DNA of 64,000 nt from Holdemania sp. Marseille-P2844 (GCF_900120005.1 NZ_LT635452.1:62001-126000), one strand, 5' to 3'; positions 53,666-62,512 are shown, counted from the stretch's first letter. Numbers and translations are program-made. Notes: a model not told the origin generated them from the letters alone.

Positions 53666-54880
53666 GTGACACAAATTGATATTATTTCAGGATTTCTCGG
53701 CGCCGGAAAAACAACGCTGATAAAAAAACTCTTGCAGGAAGGTTTCCCAAAAGAGAAAACCGTGCTGATTGAAAATGAATTTGGCGAGATTGGCATCGAC
53801 GGCGGCTTCTTAAAGGAAGCTGGGGTTGAGATTAAGGAAATGAATTCCGGATGCATCTGCTGCAGTCTGGTCGGCGACTTTGCGGAAGCTTTGAAAAAGT
53901 GTGCGGAACAATTCCAGCCTGATCGGATCATCATTGAACCGTCCGGCGTGGGTAAACTGTCGGATGTCATCGGCGCCGTTCAGGGAGTTCAGGCAGAAAC
54001 AGGAATGGAACTGCACAGCTTTACCACGGTAGCGGACGCGACAAAATGTAAGATGTATATGAAGAATTTCGGCGAGTTTTTCAACAATCAGATCGAACAC
54101 GCCAACACGATCGTTTTAAGCCGGACACAGAAGCTGGGTGAAGAAAAACTGGCGGAATGCCTGGCGCTGATCCGGGAAAAGAACCCGAAAGCGGTCGTCA
54201 TTACGACCCCATGGGATGCGATCAGCGGCGCGCAGATTCTGGAAGCGATGGAACAGAAGGAACTGATGGAACAGCTGATGAAGGAAGATGAATGTCTGCC
54301 GCATCACCATGATCACGACGAGGAATGCGAATGCGGACATCATCATGACCACGATGAGGAATGCGAATGCGGACATCATCATGACCACGATGAGGAATGT
54401 GAATGCGGACATCACCATGATCACGACGAGGAATGCGAATGCGGACATCATCATGATCACGACGAGGAATGCGAATGCGGACATCACCATGATCACGATG
54501 AGGAATGCGAATGCGGACATCATCATGACCACGACGAGGAATGTGAATGCGGGCATCACCATCATCATCACCATCATCACCATCATGGCCATGATGCGGA
54601 TGAGGTTTTCACCAGCTGGGGTGTTCAGACAGCCCATGTCTATGATGAATCCGAGCTGCAGCAGGCTTTAAATCAGATCGCTGAGGGCGCGGCAGCCGGC
54701 ACGATTCTGCGCGCGAAGGGGATTGTTCCATGCACAGATGGAACCTGGCTGCATTTCGATATGGTACCGGGCGAATGCGAAATCCGCCGGGGCGCGGCAG
54801 CGGTAGCGGGTATGTTGTGCGTCATTGGCGCACAGCTTGACGAAGCTCAGCTGGCCGGACTGTTTCATGTAAAGGGGTAA
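53666..54880 (+). CDS. CobW-family GTPase (metallochaperone) with a long metal-binding repeat
   Basis: 404 residues from the GTG at 53666. Delivers or stores a metal using GTP hydrolysis (family role). P-loop FLGAGKTT (residues 10-17), the metal-binding CxCC motif Cys63-Ile-Cys65-Cys66 in GCICC, and IIEPSGVG. The usual NKxD specificity loop appears altered to SRTQK. Residues 213-296 are seven 12-residue repeats of HHHDHDEECECG, then a run of eleven histidines, then a C-terminal CobW domain (about 315-404). The repeat gives nearly fifty His and many Cys ligands, far more than usual. Its stop is four bases before the next GTPase gene. Confidence 0.9.
   Translation: MTQIDIISGFLGAGKTTLIKKLLQEGFPKEKTVLIENEFGEIGIDGGFLKEAGVEIKEMNSGCICCSLVGDFAEALKKCAEQFQPDRIIIEPSGVGKLSDVIGAVQGVQAETGMELHSFTTVADATKCKMYMKNFGEFFNNQIEHANTIVLSRTQKLGEEKLAECLALIREKNPKAVVITTPWDAISGAQILEAMEQKELMEQLMKEDECLPHHHDHDEECECGHHHDHDEECECGHHHDHDEECECGHHHDHDEECECGHHHDHDEECECGHHHDHDEECECGHHHDHDEECECGHHHHHHHHHHHGHDADEVFTSWGVQTAHVYDESELQQALNQIAEGAAAGTILRAKGIVPCTDGTWLHFDMVPGECEIRRGAAAVAGMLCVIGAQLDEAQLAGLFHVKG
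54302..54553 (+). repeat. Seven tandem 36-bp copies inside the CobW gene
   Basis: Seven direct repeats of 36 bp, each encoding HHHDHDEECECG, contiguous from 54302. Copies differ only at third positions (CAT/CAC, GAT/GAC, TGC/TGT), which points to repeat growth by slippage or unequal exchange with selection for the protein sequence. Confidence 0.9.
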
Positions 54881-54883
54881 ACT

Positions 54884-55822
54884 ATGGACGTTCCTGTATA
54901 TTTATTTACCGGTTTTCTGGAGAGCGGAAAATCATCCATGATGAAGGAAACGCTGTCCGATCCGGAATTCAACGACGGGTCAAAAACCTTGATTCTGGCA
55001 TGCGAACAAGGCGAAGTGGAATTTGACAAGCCCTTTTTAAAACAAACTCACTCTGTTTTGGTGAATGTGGAAGAGAAGGAAGAACTGACAGCTGATTATC
55101 TGGAAAAACTGGAGCACGAATACCGGCCGAAACAGGTATTCATCGAGTTTAACGGTATGTGGAGCGTGACGGAATTTCTGGATATGGAATTTCCCATCAA
55201 CTGGATGCTGGTTCAGATCATTTCCACTGTGGACGCCCAGACATTTATGATGTATGTCAACAATATGCGTTCGCTGATGTATGATCAGCTGGTGCATTCG
55301 GAGATGATCCTGATCAACCGCTGCGACTCCAATACGAAGAAGTCTTTTCTGCGAAGCAATATCAAAGCCATCAACAAAGGCGCGCAGATTATTTATGAAT
55401 CGGTCGACGGCGGAATTAACGATCTGCCGGAGGATGATCTGCCTTTCGATCTCAACGCCGAGGTGATCGACATTCAGGATGACGATTACGGCCTGTGGTA
55501 CATGGACGCTCTGGATCATCCATACAAATATGACGGCAAGGTCGTGCGGTTTAAGGGAAAAGTCGTGCATGTGGAAAAGGATAAGCGGTCTTTTGTGATG
55601 GGACGTTATGCGATGGTCTGCTGCGCGGAGGATACATCGTTAATCGGTTACCTGTGCAAGTGCGCCAAACCTGTCAACCTGGCGGTGAATGAATGGATTA
55701 CCGTCACCGCCCGGATTGAAGTCGAATACGATGAGGAATATCAGCGCAATCTGGTCGTTCCGCATGTTCAGGCGCTGAGGATGGAAGATGAATTAAAAGA
55801 GGATCTGGTTTATTTCAGCTGA
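54884..55822 (+). CDS. Second CobW-like GTPase, divergent, with a C-terminal OB-like domain
   Basis: 312 residues. The first ~200 residues follow the CobW fold, with P-loop FLESGKSS and a INRCD specificity loop, but the CxCC metal motif of the neighbour is replaced (ACEQGEVEFD). The C-terminal ~100 residues (YKYDGKVVRFKGKVVHVEKD, then FVMGRYAMVCCAEDTSL, YLCKCAKP) resemble the TIGR03943/YcgQ domain with its paired cysteines, normally a separate protein. Four bases after the previous stop, so co-translated with it. Probably acts with it in metal trafficking; metal not known. Confidence 0.8.
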   Translation: MDVPVYLFTGFLESGKSSMMKETLSDPEFNDGSKTLILACEQGEVEFDKPFLKQTHSVLVNVEEKEELTADYLEKLEHEYRPKQVFIEFNGMWSVTEFLDMEFPINWMLVQIISTVDAQTFMMYVNNMRSLMYDQLVHSEMILINRCDSNTKKSFLRSNIKAINKGAQIIYESVDGGINDLPEDDLPFDLNAEVIDIQDDDYGLWYMDALDHPYKYDGKVVRFKGKVVHVEKDKRSFVMGRYAMVCCAEDTSLIGYLCKCAKPVNLAVNEWITVTARIEVEYDEEYQRNLVVPHVQALRMEDELKEDLVYFS

Positions 55823-55834
55823 ATAAACAAAACG

Positions 55835-55868
55835 ACGTCCGGAAGCACCATGCTTTCAGACGTTTTCT
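55835..55868 (+). terminator. Terminator of the CobW pair
   Basis: ACGTC-CGG-AAGCA pairs with TGCTT-TCA-GACGT and is followed by TTTTC. Confidence 0.75.
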
Positions 55869-56125
55869 TAAAGAAACGGGACAGTTTTTTAACTGCAAAG
55901 CTGTTTTGCATAGCTGATACAGAAACTCAATGATTTTAAAGGGAAAAGGCTTCAGTCTGATCAGGTTGAACGGATGGGCGCTGAAGCTTGCGCACAAGCC
56001 TTTTCTTTTCGGCACAGCGAGAGTAAAATGAATACAGCAATACAGTGAGAACAGGCCGGGGATGCTGATGAAGCAAAGCGCAGCCGCCGGTGAAAAATGG
56101 AATTGAAAAGTTAGGGAGGAGCCTT

Positions 56126-56635
56126 ATGCGCGCATGTTTTTATCGCCGGACAACACTGGGCATGATCCGGATCGAGGAAAAGGACGAACGGATTGTACGC
56201 GTTGATTTTGAACAGGAGTTTCCTGAGGACGAGGAATGTGAAGTAGCGGAAACGGCTTGTTTATGGCAGGCGTTCACGCAGCTGCAGGAATATCTGGAAG
56301 GCCGGCGGCAAACTTTTGAGCTGATTCTGCATCCGGACGGAACCGCGTTTCAGAAAGCCGCCTGGCAGGCGCTGATGGAAATTCCGTATGGGGAAACCCG
56401 CACCTATAAGCAGCAGGCGGAAAGCATTGGCAAGCCGAAAGCGCTGCGGGCGATCGGCATGGCGAATCATCGGAATCCGATTCCGATTTTTATCCCCTGC
56501 CACCGGGTAATCGGGGCGGATGGCTCGTTGACTGGTTATGGCGGCGGATTGGATATCAAGCGCACATTATTGGCACTGGAACGCCGGACATTGGAAAAGA
56601 AACGGGAAGATGAGCTGAAAAAAGCGGCGCAGTAA
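56126..56635 (+). CDS. Second methylated-DNA-protein-cysteine methyltransferase homologue
   Basis: 169 residues from the ATG at 56126 (AGGGAGGAGCCTT). Acceptor Cys125 in IFIPCHRVIG, with the recognition helix region YKQQAESIGKPKALRAIGMA intact. Shorter and diverged from the copy at 37503, and with a charged C-terminal helix (EKKREDELKK). Either a second O6-alkylguanine transferase or an alkyltransferase of different specificity. A GNAT gene follows. Confidence 0.88.
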   Translation: MRACFYRRTTLGMIRIEEKDERIVRVDFEQEFPEDEECEVAETACLWQAFTQLQEYLEGRRQTFELILHPDGTAFQKAAWQALMEIPYGETRTYKQQAESIGKPKALRAIGMANHRNPIPIFIPCHRVIGADGSLTGYGGGLDIKRTLLALERRTLEKKREDELKKAAQ

Positions 56636-56677
56636 CCGCGGACAGCTGTGGAAAATCAAAGAAAAGAGGAAAATTTG

Positions 56678-57175
56678 ATGGAATCATTTGAATTGCGCGA
56701 CGCTGACGCCGCTTTATTGGAACAAATTGCGGCACTTGCGGAAATCATCTGGCATGAACATTATGAATCTATTCTGGGCGTGGATCAGGTTAATTATATG
56801 GTCGAACATTTCCAATCGCTGCCTGCGATGAAGGCGCAGATTGCCAATCAGGGTTATCGGTACCGCGGCGTTTTCCATCAAGGCCAGCTTTGCGGTTACG
56901 TTGCGACGGCATTGAATCCGGAATATCTGTTTCTAAGCAAACTGTATCTGGCCGCCGATGCGCGAGGGCTGGGGTTGGCGTCAAAGGTATTGGCGGTTCT
57001 CAAAGAAGAAGCAAAAGCGGGAAGCGGCCGGATTCAGCTTACCGTCAACCGCTTCAACGCAAATTCCATTGCGGTTTATCAGAAATGGGGCTTCGTCACA
57101 CTGCGGGAAGAAAAAACGCCGATTGGCGGCGGTTATTTTATGGACGATTATATCATGGAGCTGGATTGCCGCTAG
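56678..57175 (+). CDS. GNAT-family acetyltransferase
   Basis: 165 residues from the ATG at 56678 (AAAAGAGGAAAATTTG). Acetyl-CoA site region DARGLGLASKVLAVL, then LTVNRFNANSIAVYQKWGFV, the usual GNAT end. N-terminal IIWHEHYESILGVDQVNYMV suggests the group that acetylates small amines or amino acids, but the substrate is not evident. Likely in one transcript with the Ogt homologue. Confidence 0.88.
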   Translation: MESFELRDADAALLEQIAALAEIIWHEHYESILGVDQVNYMVEHFQSLPAMKAQIANQGYRYRGVFHQGQLCGYVATALNPEYLFLSKLYLAADARGLGLASKVLAVLKEEAKAGSGRIQLTVNRFNANSIAVYQKWGFVTLREEKTPIGGGYFMDDYIMELDCR

Positions 57176-57294
57176 CAAAGCGGTTCAGGTCAAAAAATCA
57201 GGAAAAGCGTCGGAAAAGGTAGAGTCCGTGGCATTTCAATGGTATAATAACGAAGACTGTCTGCTAAGATGTTAACAGTGAAGGAGTGAATTCC

Positions 57295-58134
57295 GTGAAT
57301 CTGATGATAGAGATGTTGAAGGCAATCCTATTGGGGATTGTCCAGGGGATTACCGAATGGCTGCCGATCAGCAGCACCGGACACATGATTCTGGTTAATG
57401 AGCTGATGCCGCTGACCGTGCTGGCGGATGCGGCCGCGAATAAAGAATTTGTCGATATGTTTATGGTCGTCATCCAGTTTGGGTCCATTCTGGCGGTCCT
57501 GCTGCTGTATTTCCATAAACTGAATCCGTTTTCTCCACGTAAGAACGCTTACGAAAAACGCAGTACGATTGATCTGTGGCTGAAAGTGATCGTCGCGGTG
57601 GTGCCGGCAGGCATCATCGGCGTGCTGTTCGACGATCTGATCGACGCATATTTCTACAATCCGGTCACGGTAGCCTCGATGTTAATCATTTACGGCGTGG
57701 CGTTTCTGGCGATTGAAAGCCGGCATCGCCGCCCAAGCGTGACTTCGTTTGAAAAGATGAGCTACAAGACGGCGCTGGCAATCGGTGTTTTCCAGGTCTT
57801 GGCCTTGATCCCGGGAACCTCCCGTTCCGGTGCAACGATTTTAGGCGCGGTGCTGCTGGGCTGCTCGCGCGGGATTGCGGCTGAGTTCTCGTTCTTCCTG
57901 GCGGTTCCGGTGATGTTCGGGGCCAGCCTGCTGAAGCTGATCAAAATGAAAATCGCGTTCTCTCTGGCGACGGCTTCGGTGCTGATCGTCGGCATGATCG
58001 CCGCGTTCATCGTTTCCGTGTTTGCGATCCGCTTTTTAATGGGGTATATCCGCAAGCACGACTTCAAGGCGTTCGGCGTGTATCGGATCGCCTTGGGAAT
58101 TTTGGTATTCGCTTACTTTTTCTTCATGAAGTAA
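57295..58134 (+). CDS. uppP: Undecaprenyl-diphosphatase (UppP/BacA)
   Basis: 279 residues from the GTG at 57295, eight bases after AAGGAG; an upstream GTG overlaps the ribosome site. Recycles the undecaprenyl lipid carrier for cell wall synthesis and gives bacitracin resistance. Eight membrane helices. The catalytic regions are EWLPISSTGH (residue 20-29) and PGTSRSGATI (about 173). Length normal for the family. Confidence 0.95.
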   Translation: MNLMIEMLKAILLGIVQGITEWLPISSTGHMILVNELMPLTVLADAAANKEFVDMFMVVIQFGSILAVLLLYFHKLNPFSPRKNAYEKRSTIDLWLKVIVAVVPAGIIGVLFDDLIDAYFYNPVTVASMLIIYGVAFLAIESRHRRPSVTSFEKMSYKTALAIGVFQVLALIPGTSRSGATILGAVLLGCSRGIAAEFSFFLAVPVMFGASLLKLIKMKIAFSLATASVLIVGMIAAFIVSVFAIRFLMGYIRKHDFKAFGVYRIALGILVFAYFFFMK

Positions 58135-58147
58135 GAGTTCAATAAGG

Positions 58148-58176
58148 GGGAAATGCTGCGAAGGCATTTTCCTTTA
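58148..58176 (+). terminator. Terminator after uppP
   Basis: GGAAATGC pairs with GCATTTTCC, followed by TTTATTTTA. Confidence 0.7.
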
Positions 58177-58208
58177 TTTTATTGAGAGTAAAAGAAAGGA
58201 TTTGATGT

Positions 58209-59411
58209 ATGAATAATCAAGCATGGCTTGTACTGACGGAGGGGTTCCTGTCGTTTTTCTCCCCCTGCGTTCTGCCGATTTTACCTGTCTACATGGCGTA
58301 TCTGAGTCAGGATGCGCTGAAAAAGGATTTAACAGGCTGGCGGAAACGATTGCATATCTTTGGCTTTACGCTGGCGTTTGTGCTCGGCATCTGCACGGTA
58401 TTCTTCATCGCGGCGATGTCGGCGAAGGGATTGAGCGGCTGGTTAAATGAGAACCGGTTGTTAATCTCGCTGCTGGGCGGGATTCTCATCGTTTTCTTTG
58501 GTCTGGTGCAGTTAGGCTGGATTCAGATTCCGTTTCTGATGCGGGAATTCCGGTTTACACAGAAGCAGGCTGGAAAAGAGGCCGGCAGCCTGCTTCAGGC
58601 TTACGCGATGGGGTTCTTATTCAGCTTTGCGTGGACGCCCTGCATCGGACCGATGCTTTCCTCAGTGCTGGTCGCCGCGGCGGCTTCATCCAGCAGCACG
58701 CTGCTGATCTTCTGTTACGGTCTGGGTTTCGTCGTTCCATTTTTAATCCTGGGATTATTTACGGAGGAAGCGCTGAACTGGCTGCAGAAGAAAAAGAGCT
58801 GGCTGCCGAAAGCGATGAAGCTGGGCGGAATTTTGTTGATCGTGATGGGCCTGTGGATGAGCGTTCCGGCGGTGGGGGCGATTTCCGAACAACTGCGCCG
58901 ACAGCCGGCGAACTCAACGGCGGCTTCCAGCCAACCGCAGCCGACGGCGACCCCGTCCGTGGATGAAAACGGCCGCGAGATCATTCCGGCCTATGATTTC
59001 ACCTTGACGGATCAGTATGGCAATACCCATACGCTTTCAGACTATAAAGGGAAGATTGTGATGCTGCAATTTTTTGCCACCTGGTGTACTTATTGCAAGG
59101 CGGAATTGCCTTCGGTGCAGGAGTTGTATGAAGAATTACCAGACGATCTGGTCATTCTGGTCGTCAATCAGCCGGGCGGAAGGGAAACCGACAAGCAGGG
59201 CGTCATCGACTTCCTGAATAAAAACGGATATACGTTCCCGACAGTCTTTGATGAGGACGGACAGGTCAATTATAACTATGGCGTGACCGGACTGCCGACG
59301 ACGTATCTGATCAATACGGAAGGCAATGTATATGGCTATATGCCGGGGGCCATGGATAAGCAGACGATGCTGCAAATCATTGATATGGCGCGCAACAACG
59401 AAGCATATTGA
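58209..59411 (+). CDS. CcdA-type thiol-disulfide transporter fused to a TlpA-like thioredoxin
   Basis: 400 residues. N-terminal ~230 residues have six membrane helices with the two CcdA cysteines (FFSPCVLPILP and AWTPCIGPML), which carry electrons from cytoplasmic thioredoxin. A Ser/Gln/Pro/Thr-rich linker (about 235-258) leads to an extracellular thioredoxin domain with CTYC active site in FFATWCTYCKAEL and the cis-Pro loop GLPTTYLI. A fused electron-relay keeps the two parts together; in most bacteria they are separate genes. Probably reduces exported thiol proteins. Confidence 0.92.
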   Translation: MNNQAWLVLTEGFLSFFSPCVLPILPVYMAYLSQDALKKDLTGWRKRLHIFGFTLAFVLGICTVFFIAAMSAKGLSGWLNENRLLISLLGGILIVFFGLVQLGWIQIPFLMREFRFTQKQAGKEAGSLLQAYAMGFLFSFAWTPCIGPMLSSVLVAAAASSSSTLLIFCYGLGFVVPFLILGLFTEEALNWLQKKKSWLPKAMKLGGILLIVMGLWMSVPAVGAISEQLRRQPANSTAASSQPQPTATPSVDENGREIIPAYDFTLTDQYGNTHTLSDYKGKIVMLQFFATWCTYCKAELPSVQELYEELPDDLVILVVNQPGGRETDKQGVIDFLNKNGYTFPTVFDEDGQVNYNYGVTGLPTTYLINTEGNVYGYMPGAMDKQTMLQIIDMARNNEAY

Positions 59412-59962
59412 GCGTGAGATTGAGCGAATTTTCAAAGGTCGGCAGTCGGGAAACGGGGAAGCGGCTGCTTGCTGAGGCCGTGAACTCAGGACGGATTTGC
59501 CGCAGATTTGAAAAGAGATAGAAAAGGAAACAGAAAAGGTAAATTTCAGAAATTGAAGTTTATCTTTTTTTTCATAGAAGTTGAATGGGATTGCAAACTG
59601 CAGAAGAAATGAAAAACAGGGCTAAAAATAAAAAAGTCGGAGCCACCGACTTTTCCAGGAATCAGGGTCTGCGAAAGGAAGCGCAGGACCCACGGGTTAA
59701 GTAAAATGAAAGAGAGGAAAAAGAGGAAACTTTTCATAAGGTTAAATTCATTTTACTTAGATCTAAACAGGAATTTGATCAGGACCATCAAGTTTCTGTT
59801 TATGGTTAGTAGTTTAAACTGGTTGGTAAAGATTGTCAAGCAATTTTCAACTTTGATTGTAAAAATTTCATCATTCATGAAAATAGTTTCTTTCGTGAAA
59901 CTTACAAATAAGGAATGCATGACAATGTATTGAAAACTTCGGGACGCCAAGAAAGAACGGGA
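59412..59962. other. AT-rich intergenic region
   Basis: About 550 bases. Very AT-rich from 59700 to 59940, with only short frames without ribosome sites. Contains the minus-strand terminator at 59632-59654. Confidence 0.5.
59632..59654 (-). terminator. Terminator of the cutC transcript
   Basis: AAAAGTCGG pairs with CCGACTTTT; the T-rich tract lies on the leftward side. It is about 310 bases after the cutC stop, so that message has a long 3' tail if this is its only terminator. Confidence 0.6.
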
Positions 59963-60748
59963 TCATCCCGGAAACAGGGTAACGAGGGGATCTGGCTCTG
60001 CTTCGTCAAAGCTCCGGATTTGTTCCATGATCTTTTTCAGATTCATTTCCCCAACGGCCAGATATTCCAGCCCGGAGCGATCGCCGGCAGTATGATAATG
60101 GCCGGTGGATTCGTCGATCATCGTATTTTTGGCTGTCAGATGAATTTGTCCGGTATGCGCGAGCTTGAGAACCTGCCGGGCATTGTATTCCCGCACTCCG
60201 CCCCCAGGCAGAATCTGAATCTGATCGCCATAGAGATCCTGCAGGCGGCCTAATTCTTTGCAGCCTTCCACGATATTCGGATAGACTGCGCCGCCGCTGG
60301 TCAGCACACGTGTGATGCCGCAGCGGATCAGAGTCTTCAGCGAGTCTTCCATATTTTCTGTGCTGTCGTAAGCTTTGTGGAAAATGGCTTCCTTGCCCCG
60401 GGCAGCCTTAACCATTTGACAGGTCCGGTCTTCGTTAATGCTGCCATCCTCATTCAGAAAGCCGAAAACCAGACCGTCGGCGCCATGATCCATAAAGATC
60501 TCAGCATCCTTCAGCATAGCCTGAAACTGCGGCTCAGTATAATCGAAGCCGGCGCCCCGCGGCCGGATCATCACGCAGATCGGCAGGCTGACCCGACGTT
60601 TCGCTTCCAGGAATGTACCCAGCGACGGTGTCAGGCCACCCAGCTCCAGCGCGTGGTTCAATTCGATCCGATCTGCCCCCAGCTTTTCCGCCAGCAGGCA
60701 GTCGTCGACGCTGCCGCAGCAGACCTCGACAATAATGTGTTTTTTCAT
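59963..60748 (-). CDS. cutC: CutC-family protein
   Basis: 261 residues from the ATG at 60748 (GGAAGGAGATCGTT); a longer frame to 60952 lacks a ribosome site. TIM-barrel CutC family, first linked to copper tolerance in E. coli; that role is disputed in some bacteria. Conserved motifs: VCCGSVDDCLLAEKLGADRI at the N-terminus, MIRPRGAGFDYT, and the VLTSGGA strand. Monocistronic. Confidence 0.92.
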   Translation of the reverse strand: MKKHIIVEVCCGSVDDCLLAEKLGADRIELNHALELGGLTPSLGTFLEAKRRVSLPICVMIRPRGAGFDYTEPQFQAMLKDAEIFMDHGADGLVFGFLNEDGSINEDRTCQMVKAARGKEAIFHKAYDSTENMEDSLKTLIRCGITRVLTSGGAVYPNIVEGCKELGRLQDLYGDQIQILPGGGVREYNARQVLKLAHTGQIHLTAKNTMIDESTGHYHTAGDRSGLEYLAVGEMNLKKIMEQIRSFDEAEPDPLVTLFPG

Positions 60749-60952
60749 AACGATCTCCTTCCTTGAAATGACCTGGTTACCACCATGGATCATTTCCGGT
60801 GATTTGATTTCATTGTAGCCTTCATGTTTGGAAAGTGCAATCAGAAGTGATGCCGGAGATGGCATTTCCCCTTTTGATTTCGATTTTGTTTCCAATCCGG
60901 AATGTTTTCTTTCTTGATTTCCGTAGAAAATCGTTAAAACGCAGGAAAACAC

Positions 60953-60981
60953 TGGTCACTGTCAGGAACCTCTGCTATAAT
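60953..60981 (+). promoter_or_regulatory. Promoter for the riboswitch-controlled permease
   Basis: TGGTCA (60953-60958), 17-bp spacer, perfect TATAAT (60976-60981), about ten bases before the aptamer. Confidence 0.65.
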
Positions 60982-60994
60982 GACAAACGTAAAA

Positions 60995-61104
60995 GTTCAC
61001 CGTATATTCCTGAGGATCGGGCACAGGAGTTTCTACATGGCGGCCGTAACCGTCATTCTACGATGGAAGCCTTTCTTCATGCTTCTGTCCTCGGGAAGCT
61101 TTTT
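60995..61104 (+). ncRNA. Purine (guanine-type) riboswitch with transcription terminator
   Basis: The aptamer has the purine three-way junction: P2 TCCTG/CAGGA around an AGGATCGGG-type loop, GTTTCTAC joining region, P3 ATGGCGG-CCGTAA-CCGTCAT, and the specificity region ATTCTACG. The base aligned with position 74 is C, which indicates guanine rather than adenine. Downstream, GAAGC (61066-61070) can pair with GCTTC (61081-61085) as an antiterminator, or GCTTC can pair with GAAGC (61095-61099) next to TTTTTC as a terminator. Ligand binding would stop transcription of the permease gene. Confidence 0.85.
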
Positions 61105-61141
61105 CTTTTACGGCGAAGCTTTTTAGAAAGTAAGGGGAATT

Positions 61142-62455
61142 ATGTTAGAAAAGTTATTTAAGCTGTCTTCTCACAAAACGACGGTCAAAACGGAAATATT
61201 GGCCGGTCTGACCACCTTCTTAGCCATGGCGTATATTCTGGCGGTTAATCCGGGTATGCTGGGGGCCACGGGCATGCCGGTACAGTCCGTCTTCCTGGCG
61301 ACGGCGATTGCGTCTGGCATCGCCTCCATTCTGATGGGCGTGCTGGCGAACTATCCGGTTTCCTTAGCTCCGGGCATGGGCGTCAATGCGTTCTTCACTT
61401 ATACCGTCTGCATGCAGTTCGGCTACAGCTGGCAGGCGGCTCTGGCCGCGGTCTTTGTTTCTGGAATAATCTTCATCGTTATTTCGGTCACAGGCTTGCG
61501 TAAAATGATCATCAACGCAATTCCGCAGCAGCTGAAACTGGCCATCGGCGCGGGCATCGGCTTCTTCATCGCGTTTATCGGCTTGAAGAATGCCGGCATC
61601 ATCGTCGCCAATGAATCGACGTTCGTCGCTTTGGGAAAACTGACGGATCCGGTGGTTCTGCTTGCGATCTTCGGGTTGGCGCTGACGCTGATCCTGTTGG
61701 CAAAGAAAGTCACGGCGGCCGTGTTCTGGGGCTTGATCGGCACCGCGGTGGTCGGGGTCATCGCGGGATTGTGCGGAGTAGCGAATATGCCGCAGCTGCC
61801 GACGGCGATCATGCAGTTCAACTTTGAAATGCCGACGCTGGGTGCGTTTATGAGCGGCTTCGGCGAACTGTTTTCACATAAAGATTTCATCGTCGTCATC
61901 TTCTCCTTCCTGTTTGTTGACTTCTTTGATACGGCGGGAACGCTGGTTGCAGTGGCAAACCGGGCAGGGTTGGTCAATGAAAAAGGTGAACTGGAAAATA
62001 TTGAAAAAGCACTGCTTTCGGACTCCGTCGGCACCTGTGTGGGCGCTGTCTTGGGGACTTCGACGGTAACGTCGTTTGTAGAATCGACCTCGGGTGTTGA
62101 GGTAGGCGGACGGACGGGCTTAACCGCGGTGACGACCGGCGTTCTGTTCTTGTTGTCGATTGTCTTCTTCCCGCTGCTTTCCGTCGTGACCAGCGCGGTT
62201 ACGGCGCCGGCTCTGATCGTCGTCGGAATTCTGATGGCGCAGCAGCTGGGCGGCATCGAATGGGATAACTTCATCTTCGCGTCGACCGGCTTCATGGCGA
62301 TCATTATGATGATTCTGTGCTATTCGATTTCCGACGGTATCGCGTTAGGGTTTATCACCTATGGCGCGGTGATGCTGGGCAGCGGCAAGGCGAAGGAAGT
62401 CCGGCCGATTATCTGGATTCTGGATATCGTCTTTATCCTGTATTTCATCATCTGA
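61142..62455 (+). CDS. pbuG: Guanine/hypoxanthine permease (NCS2/AzgA family)
   Basis: 437 residues with twelve to fourteen membrane helices. AzgA-group motifs are present: AGLTTFLAMAYILAVNPGML near the start, NAFFTYTVC, FLFVDFFDTAGTLV, and the SFVESTSGVEVGGRTGLTAV segment. The guanine-type riboswitch in its leader and guaA next door support guanine or hypoxanthine transport; the assignment is at family level. AAGGGGAATT precedes the start. Confidence 0.93.
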   Translation: MLEKLFKLSSHKTTVKTEILAGLTTFLAMAYILAVNPGMLGATGMPVQSVFLATAIASGIASILMGVLANYPVSLAPGMGVNAFFTYTVCMQFGYSWQAALAAVFVSGIIFIVISVTGLRKMIINAIPQQLKLAIGAGIGFFIAFIGLKNAGIIVANESTFVALGKLTDPVVLLAIFGLALTLILLAKKVTAAVFWGLIGTAVVGVIAGLCGVANMPQLPTAIMQFNFEMPTLGAFMSGFGELFSHKDFIVVIFSFLFVDFFDTAGTLVAVANRAGLVNEKGELENIEKALLSDSVGTCVGAVLGTSTVTSFVESTSGVEVGGRTGLTAVTTGVLFLLSIVFFPLLSVVTSAVTAPALIVVGILMAQQLGGIEWDNFIFASTGFMAIIMMILCYSISDGIALGFITYGAVMLGSGKAKEVRPIIWILDIVFILYFII

Positions 62456-62512
62456 TTCATCCATCATTTTCTGTGGTAATCCGCCACTTTCGATGGTAAA
62501 ATAAACAAAGGA

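Noticed and set aside
54302-54553. Possible CRISPR-like or tandem regulatory repeat
   Set aside because: The copies are contiguous without spacers and encode a regular peptide in the frame of a recognisable GTPase. It is a coding repeat.
54116-54671. Long open frames on both strands across the His-rich repeat
   Set aside because: They are produced by the low-complexity 36-bp repeat: the shadows are methionine- or threonine-rich and without ribosome sites. The CobW frame on the plus strand is the real gene.
59706-59933. 75-codon plus-strand frame in the AT-rich region
   Set aside because: No ribosome site, biased towards Lys/Ile/Phe/Leu as expected from AT-rich DNA.
61423-62304. 293-codon antisense frame in pbuG
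   Set aside because: Shadow of a hydrophobic membrane protein gene, rich in Pro/Thr/Ser/Ala as usual for such shadows.
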